Program-made: the position numbers and the translations under genes
Origin: a virus
Length of the DNA: 27,742 bases
IMG/VR virus record: IMGVR_UViG_3300020281_000106
Coordinates: 1-27,742 of that record
Reading direction: 5' to 3' (one strand)
Notes under the pieces: generated by a model
Told to the model about the DNA's origin: nothing
What the model saw: the letters and a program-made list of their open reading frames with translations, nothing else
The model's database searches: none
Shown here: piece after piece, positions 1 through 5,981 of the stretch
Layout of the letters: each line of letters opens with the position of its first letter
Position numbering within the stretch: position 1 is the first letter of the stretch

Positions 1-1322
1 TTCTTTCTTATATTTTCCATTACTTCTTCTGAAGTAATAGGAGTTTGTGTGAAGATTGATCTACCTTGTGAACCTAAAACTCTATTTACTCTTTCATCTA
101 TACTTCCACCAGAAACACCTAAGGCATCTAATATTTTTTCTATATCATCTTGATATCTATTGTATTCTTCTTGATTTTGTTGTGGATCCATTCTTCCATC
201 TAAAAATGGTTCAAGTTTATTAAGAGCTCTTATTAAATCTTTCCTATCTATAATACCACCAAATTCCCCGGATGGATCCATAACAGGTCCTTTATCCTCA
301 CCTCTATATTCAAGAGCTCTTTGGTCTCTATCTTTAATCATCTGTGTAAATGGATTTTTAAATAGTGGAAAAGTTTGAGTAAATATTGATTCCAGTGTTT
401 CTAAACTAAATAGTTGATCTAGATAATTTCCTACCTTCTTCATTACACCATTGAAAGAATCCTTGACGCTCTTTGCCATACCTTCAAAAAATCCAACCAG
501 CTCTCCTATAATACTGATATCACCATCTCTCTTTTCCCAGTCGAAATAACTTGCTAATAAATCATATACCTTATTAACGGTTCCTTGTAAGATAGTACTA
601 AAGAAATTATACAGCGCATCAAATCCTATTTTTAATCCGCTAAGAATGTTACCGTCTTTAAATTCTTTAAACATACCAACTAATCCACCTGATCTGAATC
701 TACCCTGAGGACCTTGTCTACCTCCATATAAAAGATCTTTAATAACATCTAATCCGGATATAAAAACATCAGTAAAGAAATTTCCTATAGGTATAAGATA
801 ATTCTCGTATGCATCTGTTAAAGCTGTTTTAATAGTTGGCCACCATTCATCAATCAATTCCCATGTTTTTAGAAATGCACCTTTCAAATATTCTCCAAAA
901 GGTACCAAATATTTGTCATATACCATTTTTATTTTCTTTGCTAGATCCATCATGGTATCTCTGAACTTAGGCCAGTAATCAGAATTGATAAATGCTAAAA
1001 TTGCTGGTATTGCTGCTATTAGGAGACCTTTCTTTACGAATCCCATAAGAGAACCTAATCCATCTTTTACTCCCTTAGGTAAAAAACCAGAAAATCTACT
1101 AGATCCTCCAGGTCTAGATCCTGCTGTTACATCTTCACGTTTCTGTTCTTTTCTTTCTGCTGCTTCAACAGCTGCAGCAGCTTTAATACCTTTAAAGTGT
1201 TCTAGTATCTCAGCTAATATCTTTTTATTCGTACGAAGTGTATCATGTGTACCACGAGATATTGCCTCATTTACTTTCCTATCTGACTGCAGTTGTTTCT
1301 TGATATCTTCTAAAGTTGCCAT
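1..1322 (-). CDS. Probable tail tape measure protein (gp29-like), 3' part outside window
   Basis: The frame is open for 440 codons from the ATG at 1322 to the window edge, so the C-terminus is missing. The N-terminus (residues 1-65) is charged and predicted helical, starting MATLEDIKKQLQSD. A hydrophobic, membrane-like stretch follows at about 97-112 (GLLIAAIPAILAF). The rest is a long series of amphipathic segments rich in Phe, Leu and Lys, with no recognisable enzyme motif. The assignment rests on position and composition: in long-tailed phages the tape measure gene directly follows the tail chaperone and its frameshifted extension, which is what lies upstream here, and tape measures commonly carry hydrophobic segments. 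In T4 this role belongs to gp29. AAAGG about 11 bases upstream can serve as ribosome site. A baseplate-hub protein of another kind is the main alternative. I see no direct sequence match to T4 gp29. Confidence 0.45.
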   Translation of the reverse strand, partial: MATLEDIKKQLQSDRKVNEAISRGTHDTLRTNKKILAEILEHFKGIKAAAAVEAAERKEQKREDVTAGSRPGGSSRFSGFLPKGVKDGLGSLMGFVKKGLLIAAIPAILAFINSDYWPKFRDTMMDLAKKIKMVYDKYLVPFGEYLKGAFLKTWELIDEWWPTIKTALTDAYENYLIPIGNFFTDVFISGLDVIKDLLYGGRQGPQGRFRSGGLVGMFKEFKDGNILSGLKIGFDALYNFFSTILQGTVNKVYDLLASYFDWEKRDGDISIIGELVGFFEGMAKSVKDSFNGVMKKVGNYLDQLFSLETLESIFTQTFPLFKNPFTQMIKDRDQRALEYRGEDKGPVMDPSGEFGGIIDRKDLIRALNKLEPFLDGRMDPQQNQEEYNRYQDDIEKILDALGVSGGSIDERVNRVLGSQGRSIFTQTPITSEEVMENIRK

Positions 1323-1327
1323 TATTT

Positions 1328-1510
1328 TTAGCCTTTATTTTCTGTTCTCTTTTTTTCTTCTTCTATAAATTGCATTAACAAAGTTACGTATATTTCCCTT
1401 TCCCACGGTATCATTCCTTCTAAATCACTAAGAGAATAATTATGATGTTGCATCAGTTGAAAATTAACTCTGTAGTGGCTGTTCAAGTTATCATGAGAAA
1501 GGGCTACTAA
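1328..1510 (-). CDS. Frameshifted extension of gp26 (gp51-position / GT-type tail chaperone tail)
   Basis: This frame continues gp26 in the -1 direction: 60 codons, from TTA at 1510-1508 to TAA at 1330-1328. If ribosomes slip on the T-run at the end of gp26 they make a 296-residue fusion. The peptide has a compact conserved-looking core, NYSLSDLEGMIPWEREIYV, followed by a charged helix. This pattern resembles the short tail-chaperone extensions of myophages and the frame sits where T4 has gene 51. The only plausible independent start is ATG at 1453-1451, giving 41 residues, but no Shine-Dalgarno sequence precedes it, and sense codons run unbroken upstream of it to the slip site. Both points favour expression by frameshifting. 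Homology to T4 gp51 itself (about 250 residues) is not evident. The next gene starts six bases after the stop. Confidence 0.7.
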   Translation of the reverse strand, partial: LVALSHDNLNSHYRVNFQLMQHHNYSLSDLEGMIPWEREIYVTLLMQFIEEEKKRTENKG

Positions 1511-1531
1511 AAAAAATCCTTAAGACCCTCC
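1507..1531 (-). promoter_or_regulatory. Programmed -1 ribosomal frameshift site
   Basis: Read on the minus strand, gp26 ends GAT TTT TTT TAG TAG. The heptamer T TTT TTT (1516-1510) is a canonical X XXY YYZ slip site, and two stop codons follow at once. A GGAGGG sequence (1531-1526) lies nine bases before the heptamer, close to the spacing at which an internal Shine-Dalgarno sequence stimulates -1 shifting, as in E. coli dnaX. The -1 frame is open for 60 codons. I found no convincing downstream hairpin or pseudoknot by eye. Confidence 0.75.
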
Positions 1532-2217
1532 ACATGTATTGAATTATGTTCTCCGCATTCTTTACATTCATAATTTATATCATGCTTCAATTTTGGAATC
1601 TTGTCTATATAATTCCTAATTAATTTAAATTGATCAGATGTTAAAGACCCTACGAAATCATTTAATTCTTTTTCGGAAACATCTTTAACAGAAATACTTT
1701 CTTCTTCTGTTATAACGGAATCTATACACTGATTAATTAAAGCAAATGCTTGTTCTGATTCATTTAGTTTTGACATGTCTTTATCCCCGAATAATGACTT
1801 ATAAGATGGCCATTTCATTTTAATTGATATTGTATCAGTTAATTTAATTAAAGGATCAATATCTGGCATGTCAACTTTTACATCTTCTAAACTAAAAGAA
1901 ACATCATTCTCTGCTGAACAAGAATTGCATTTAGGTTTGAATTTAATATTTTCTCCAGAAGATTTAGATCTTAATTGCGTAAAGATATATTCAACATCAA
2001 ATACTGTTAATTCTTCTTTTGATATATCATCTTGAATACATGCATTAACCGTATTCACTAAAGACTTAAACATATGTGATGGATCTTCAGATTCTGAAGC
2101 CATCAATAATACCTTCTCTTCTTGTACAAGATAAGGCCTGTAATAAACTTTCTTGTTAATTGATGGTATTGTCAGTGAATACTGTGGGGTATTATTTAAT
2201 TTAGGTAAAGCAACCAT
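1507..2217 (-). CDS. 26: Baseplate hub / tail assembly chaperone gp26
   Basis: The 236-residue product resembles T4 gp26 (208 residues), needed to assemble the hub and probably a chaperone, not a structural part. The N-terminus (LPKLNNTPQYSLTIPSINKK, then YYRPYLVQEEKVLLMA) is the part I recognise as typical of the family. Four cysteines form two pairs, C97/C100 and C218/C221, which could make one zinc ribbon. The start ATG is preceded by GGAGAAGAG at good spacing. The gene ends on a T-run slip site with tandem TAG stops, so it probably yields two proteins: this one and a longer -1 fusion. It lies between a tube-family gene and the probable tape measure gene, the usual place of tail chaperones. 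Confidence 0.8.
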   Translation of the reverse strand: MVALPKLNNTPQYSLTIPSINKKVYYRPYLVQEEKVLLMASESEDPSHMFKSLVNTVNACIQDDISKEELTVFDVEYIFTQLRSKSSGENIKFKPKCNSCSAENDVSFSLEDVKVDMPDIDPLIKLTDTISIKMKWPSYKSLFGDKDMSKLNESEQAFALINQCIDSVITEEESISVKDVSEKELNDFVGSLTSDQFKLIRNYIDKIPKLKHDINYECKECGEHNSIHVEGLKDFF

Positions 2218-2218
2218 T

Positions 2219-2845
2219 TTATACTCTTCTCCAATCTCTATATTGCATAACTACTTGAATTTCTAATAGTCCATCTGGCTGGTTATCTAATGCTACACCA
2301 GATACACTTTTAGGATAAGCGTCTTCTAGTACTAAACTATAATTCGTCTTATCCGAATAATTTCTATCAAAATCAAAATCCACGTTTACCGTAAAATTTA
2401 AAAATTTTGCAAGGAACTTCGAAGCAAATGAAATCCCTCTGTTTCTCAGATCAAAGTCGTATGACATACCTTTTCTGAGATGATGTATGGACATTCTTGA
2501 AGAATATTCTTTTTCATATCCTACATAATAACTACTACCTATAACACTCTGATGCCATCTTTCAAAATACTGTTTTACTCCCCAGTCATTCAATAGATGA
2601 AAAGTTAGTGTAACATCATCTGTTATAATTTGATTTGCAATTTCTGTTCCTTTAACACTATAAATTCTAGGTACAGTTGCCATAGCTCTTCCAGGCATAG
2701 TAGCAGTTTTACAAAGAACATTTAGTTCTTTTGTTTCTGTTATTGTACCAGCTATTCTCGGTAGAACGACTACAAACTGATTCGATAATGCTAACCCATC
2801 ACTTTTCGTAATTTGTGTTTTTAATTTCTCTATAGAAAAAGCCAT
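2219..2845 (-). CDS. Tail tube-family protein (gp19/gp54-like)
   Basis: The 208-residue protein has the organisation of the T4 gp19 tail-tube fold, which gp48 and gp54 also share. It has an N-terminal helix, then NQFVVVLPRIAGTI; a strand with the family's small-residue 'P' turn (CKTATMPGRAMATVPRIYS); DDVTLTFHLLNDWGVKQYFE in place of the gp19 'W-x-V-T-V-x-N-D' segment; and a closing strand (LLEIQVVMQYRDWRRV) like the gp19 end. The true tail-tube gene normally sits beside the sheath gene, and none is seen here, so a tube-initiator role like gp54 is more likely than major tube protein. The start overlaps the upstream stop by one base (TAATG), with GGAG about 11 bases before it, implying translational coupling. 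Whether it is gp54, a second tube protein or a hub spacer cannot be decided from sequence alone. Confidence 0.6.
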   Translation of the reverse strand: MAFSIEKLKTQITKSDGLALSNQFVVVLPRIAGTITETKELNVLCKTATMPGRAMATVPRIYSVKGTEIANQIITDDVTLTFHLLNDWGVKQYFERWHQSVIGSSYYVGYEKEYSSRMSIHHLRKGMSYDFDLRNRGISFASKFLAKFLNFTVNVDFDFDRNYSDKTNYSLVLEDAYPKSVSGVALDNQPDGLLEIQVVMQYRDWRRV

Positions 2846-3429
2846 TAGATCATACTCCTTGAATCATTGTAGACTGTTCCCTTTCCTGCCTTCTCGAAAT
2901 CTGCTGTTGGTAAAAACGTAGCAATCTCCCATTCTGGTGCCGGTACAAGTGCAAGTCGACTTCTGATATTTGATGTTAGGTAATGTTTAAAACATGGCTT
3001 AAAATATTTTAAATTTGTAGAAGCTTTCAGCATTTTATAGGATAAACTGAATTTAGTGGACTCATCATATTTCTTATTACTAGTGATATCCATCAGCCCA
3101 TCTAAGAATTTAGCTCTCAGTGCATTAGGTAGGTAGTGTAAGTTGATACCCTTGAATCCACCTTTAGCAGGCTCTACTACGATAGTAAGGGGAAACCTAT
3201 CATAGTATGGTAGAGTTTCTTTATGCTTAGGATCGTAGAAGTACATGTACATATTTCCGATACCGTGTCTATTACGTAATTGTAGAGGATCTTGTCTCAT
3301 CAGTTCTAGTCGACTGGTACCACGTAGTTGTCCGGCTTTCTGTTGGAACCACTTTCTAGATTCTTGAGTTCGAGGTGTTATACCTGCTCTGAATGCAGCT
3401 AATTCTAATTTTTGAAATAAATTCGCCAT
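2845..3429 (-). CDS. Conserved phage protein of unknown function
   Basis: The product is 194 residues. I do not recognise a characterised family, though the central pattern (PYYDRFPLTIVVE, then GFKGINLHYLPNALR) looks like one I have met in other T4-like phages. The N-terminal third is basic and Gln/Arg-rich (residues 14-50), the centre is predicted beta, and the C-terminal third has charged helices. No signal peptide, membrane segment or catalytic motif is visible. It lies between head-completion gp4 and a tube-family gene. T4 has gp2 (the DNA-end protector) near gp4, so a neck or DNA-end role is possible but is only a positional guess. A perfect late promoter ends five bases before the ATG and no Shine-Dalgarno sequence is present, so the message may be leaderless, or translation may start further in (for example Met44). 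Confidence 0.65.
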   Translation of the reverse strand: MANLFQKLELAAFRAGITPRTQESRKWFQQKAGQLRGTSRLELMRQDPLQLRNRHGIGNMYMYFYDPKHKETLPYYDRFPLTIVVEPAKGGFKGINLHYLPNALRAKFLDGLMDITSNKKYDESTKFSLSYKMLKASTNLKYFKPCFKHYLTSNIRSRLALVPAPEWEIATFLPTADFEKAGKGTVYNDSRSMI

Positions 3430-3434
3430 GATAG

Positions 3435-3442
3435 TATTTATA
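3435..3442 (-). promoter_or_regulatory. T4-type late promoter, minus strand
   Basis: The minus strand reads TATAAATACTATC, a full match to the T4 late -10 element TATAAATA and a good match to its extended form. Transcription would begin about six bases after the box, at or next to the ATG at 3429. It sits in the 13-base gap after gp4 and would drive the tail genes from 3429 down to 1. Confidence 0.75.
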
Positions 3443-3940
3443 TCATTTTTTAGATTTTCTCTTAAACCGAGGTAGCGGCTTTAACTTCTTCAGCCTTCCA
3501 GGAGAAGGTTTAGGCAGTATTCCCATTTTCTGCAACGTATTCTCAGTCCATATCTGAAATTCCCAGCCGCGATCCTTTGCATAATTACTCGCTGCTTTCC
3601 ACTTACACCTATTCTTGACATATTCCAGAGATTCTGATAAGTATCTTTTCGTTCTTCTTTGCCCTGTCGGAGGTACTGTCTGTGATTCAGGTTTGATCTC
3701 CACCAATATAGTTCTATTGTTGATTGTAATTTTAAGATCCATGAAGTAACGATGATACTTCTGGTCTACCTCATACAGATATGGTATTACAACTTCTTCA
3801 GAACACCATGATTTAACGTTTGGATTCTGGTCACACCACTTAAACGCAGATTTTTCCCACAATGACCTATAGATAACATTAGTGTAATCACCTTTATATT
3901 TTTTAGGATTTGATACCTTGTAACGACCTGAATAACTCAT
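3443..3940 (-). CDS. 4: Head completion protein gp4
   Basis: The 165-residue product closely follows T4 gp4 (about 150 residues), which is added to the DNA-filled head before the tail joins. Recognisable segments are KYKGDYTNVIYRSLWEK, SWCSEEVVIPY, YHRYFMDLKI and ILVEIKPESQT, then a Trp-rich end (CKWKAASNYAKDRGWEF). Together they form a PD-(D/E)xK / TnsA-like nuclease fold, with D68 and E81-x-K83 in catalytic positions and E29 upstream. The Lys/Arg-rich C-terminal tail (about 150-165) extends beyond the T4 protein. The start codon overlaps the plus-strand late promoter of the divergent gp48 operon. No Shine-Dalgarno sequence or clear late promoter serves gp4 itself; the best candidate is a weak TATAAAAT on the minus strand at 3965-3958. 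Confidence 0.9.
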   Translation of the reverse strand: MSYSGRYKVSNPKKYKGDYTNVIYRSLWEKSAFKWCDQNPNVKSWCSEEVVIPYLYEVDQKYHRYFMDLKITINNRTILVEIKPESQTVPPTGQRRTKRYLSESLEYVKNRCKWKAASNYAKDRGWEFQIWTENTLQKMGILPKPSPGRLKKLKPLPRFKRKSKK

Positions 3941-3947
3941 ATAAATA
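3940..3947 (+). promoter_or_regulatory. T4-type late promoter for the gp48 operon
   Basis: A perfect TATAAATA whose first base is the last base of the complement of the gp4 start codon. Transcription would begin near 3953, giving gp48 a leader of about 40 bases. It is the only full promoter match before 11543 on this strand, so it probably serves the gene run 3992-11532. Confidence 0.75.
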
Positions 3948-3991
3948 ACTAAGTAAGATTTTATATTAATATCTATATAGAAAGTAATTAA

Positions 3992-5263
3992 ATGCCAGAT
4001 TATACTTCACTCAATGAAGGTCAAATAAGATCAACCTATAATAATAATAGAGCTATTAATGAAAGAGAAGAAATAGAGGCTAAGGCTGATCTTGATTATT
4101 TTAATAGAAGAATCAATGATCCTATCAAAAAAGAAATAGATCAAGTCAATAATACATTTTCCCCAAGATCTAGATTAAAGTACCCTTTAGAAAAACAAGA
4201 TCTATATCAAGGTCAAATATTATTTACACCTATAATTACTACTCCACCGAGAATACAAGGAGGAGGATTTAGCAAAAAATTAAAAGATCATATTATGAGG
4301 CCTCAAGAAGTAAATGAATTTCTTGGTGGAGAACCTACCGGTGGTGATGGCCAAACAGTTGAAGAAATTAAGAATCAATCTCAGAGTGGAGAATTTGTAG
4401 ATAATACTTCACTTAATGAAGGTCAAAATGTAGGTATAACCGAAGCTGAACGTACTGCCACTGAAAATTTTAGTTCCCAAGGGGATGATCTTACAGGTAC
4501 AGATTTTCTTTCTAAATCACAAACAACCTTTGGAAATACTTCAGTACAACTATATATTCCAACTGGCGTAACTTTCTCTGATGGAATTAATTATAATGCA
4601 GCAAATTTGAATACTTTAGGTACTGTAGGATTAGCAGGTATTGAACAGGGTGGAGGTTTAGTACAATCTTTAAAAGAAGGTGTTACTCGTAGTTTTGCTG
4701 GTGTAGGAGATATGTTAAGAGGACAGGTACAAGATCAAGGCTTAGCAAGACTGGCTGCAGTACGTATAGCTAATCAGGTACCAGGATTTTTTGCCGGACA
4801 AGAAATACAATCAGCAATAAAGATCGGATTACAAACAAGATTGAACCCAAATCGTAAAAGTTTATTCGAAGATGTAGATCTTAGGCCATTCACATTTACC
4901 TTTTCATTTATCGCAACATCACGTAGGGAATCTGCTGAAATAGGGAAAATTATTAAGTTCTTCAGAAAAGAAGCTTATCCAGAAAATATATCACCACCTG
5001 ATGAAACGGGTGCAGGTGATATCCCCATAGGTTATAAATTTCCAAATAAGTTTGATATTAAGATGCAAGTACGAGATAAGTTTGGTAGGTTTGTTAGGTA
5101 TGGTTATAAGGTTAAACCATGTTATCTTCGAAGAATTACGACGAACTTCAATCCGGGTAGCTACTCATATCATGATGATGGGACACCATTTCAAATTGAT
5201 ATGACATTAGATTTCATCGAATTTAGTACTTTAAGTAAAGAAGATATAGAGGAGGGATTCTAA
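3992..5263 (+). CDS. 48: Baseplate tail tube cap gp48
   Basis: The product is 423 residues (T4 gp48: 364). The C-terminal half carries the tube-like domain shared by gp19, gp48 and gp54: LRPFTFTFSFIATSRRESAE, IGKIIKFFRKEAYPE, then YLRRITTNFNPGSYSYHDDG and a closing DMTLDFIEFS. In T4, gp48 caps the hub-tape measure complex and starts tube growth with gp54. The N-terminal third (about 1-165) is hydrophilic, Asn/Glu/Gln-rich and poorly conserved. It contains a duplicated peptide (Y/N-TSLNEGQ at residues 4-11 and again at about 138-145) that is also a near-identical DNA repeat. The leader has only a weak AGAAAG ribosome site. It is the first gene of the plus-strand operon, with its stop directly before gp53. 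Confidence 0.85.
   Translation: MPDYTSLNEGQIRSTYNNNRAINEREEIEAKADLDYFNRRINDPIKKEIDQVNNTFSPRSRLKYPLEKQDLYQGQILFTPIITTPPRIQGGGFSKKLKDHIMRPQEVNEFLGGEPTGGDGQTVEEIKNQSQSGEFVDNTSLNEGQNVGITEAERTATENFSSQGDDLTGTDFLSKSQTTFGNTSVQLYIPTGVTFSDGINYNAANLNTLGTVGLAGIEQGGGLVQSLKEGVTRSFAGVGDMLRGQVQDQGLARLAAVRIANQVPGFFAGQEIQSAIKIGLQTRLNPNRKSLFEDVDLRPFTFTFSFIATSRRESAEIGKIIKFFRKEAYPENISPPDETGAGDIPIGYKFPNKFDIKMQVRDKFGRFVRYGYKVKPCYLRRITTNFNPGSYSYHDDGTPFQIDMTLDFIEFSTLSKEDIEEGF
3998..4426 (+). repeat. 27-base direct repeat inside gp48
   Basis: Two copies, 3998-4024 and 4400-4426, match at 25 of 27 bases and lie 402 bases apart, in the same reading frame. Both encode D-(Y/N)-TSLNEGQ. The bases between and beyond them are unrelated, so this is a short duplicated peptide and not a tandem domain. 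Confidence 0.8.
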
Positions 5264-5264
5264 T

Positions 5265-5978
5265 ATGCCAATCTTAGAAAGTTTAAGTCCTATATTATAT
5301 CGATTTGGTAATGAAGCAAATCGCGTACCTTTTCAGAATCTGACTTCATATGTAGATTTAATAGATGATATCAAAGATGAAGTAAGTTTGTATGAAACGT
5401 ATTATGTTCGAGATGGTGATAGACCTGATCAGCTATCTTTAAAATTCTACAATACTACAGATTTCTACTGGACATTCTTCTTAATGAATGATCATGTCAG
5501 AGTACAAGGTTGGCCACTATCAAATTATCAACTTGAGAAAAAAGTAAAAGAAGATTTCCCTAATACTGTATTTACTACAAGAAATAATCTAACAGGGATA
5601 TTTAAAGTTGGAGAAACAGTAACAGGTAATACATCAGGAGCAAGTAGTTCTATTATCAAAAGGCATTTAGATCTTGGACAGATAGTCGTAAAAGGAGATA
5701 TCAGTTTTAGTGCTGGAGAAACTATGACTAGTAGTGGTGGACAATCAGTAACAAGTACAGGATTTGTACGTGAATTTAATGCCGTACATCATTACGAAGA
5801 TGCAAATAAGAAATATATTGATATTGATCCTTACAGTTCAATACCTTCTTCCGTAACACCTATAACAAATTTCGAAAGATATATTGCAGATAATATTAAA
5901 TTAAAACAAATCAAAGTTATTAAACCATCAAAGATTAATCAGATCGCAGATAATTTTAGAAAATTATTAAGTAGTTAA
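5265..5978 (+). CDS. 53: Baseplate wedge protein gp53
   Basis: The 237-residue product matches gp53 (T4: 196 residues), the wedge subunit that is added after gp6 and gp25. Family features are SPILYRFGNEANRVPFQNLT and YYVRDGDRPDQLSLKFYNTT, followed by DFYWTFFLMNDHVRVQGWPL with its Trp/Phe cluster. Residues 111-168 are an insert of small beta modules (FKVGETVTGNTSGASSSI, then FSAGETMTS) not found in T4 gp53; similar modules occur in gp8 and in the 1781-residue protein of this window. After the insert the chain returns to the gp53 pattern (HHYEDANKKYIDIDPY). A strong GGAGGG ribosome site lies just before the start, inside the end of gp48, so the two genes are translated together. Confidence 0.88.
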   Translation: MPILESLSPILYRFGNEANRVPFQNLTSYVDLIDDIKDEVSLYETYYVRDGDRPDQLSLKFYNTTDFYWTFFLMNDHVRVQGWPLSNYQLEKKVKEDFPNTVFTTRNNLTGIFKVGETVTGNTSGASSSIIKRHLDLGQIVVKGDISFSAGETMTSSGGQSVTSTGFVREFNAVHHYEDANKKYIDIDPYSSIPSSVTPITNFERYIADNIKLKQIKVIKPSKINQIADNFRKLLSS

Positions 5979-5981
5979 ATT

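Noticed and set aside
985-1368. Open frame of 127 codons on the plus strand
   Set aside because: It lies opposite the long minus-strand tape-measure-like frame, its protein is Ser/Phe-rich low-complexity, and no ribosome site precedes it.
5034-5041. TATAAATT as a further late promoter inside gp48
   Set aside because: Last position differs, and it lies deep in coding sequence with no gene start at a useful distance.
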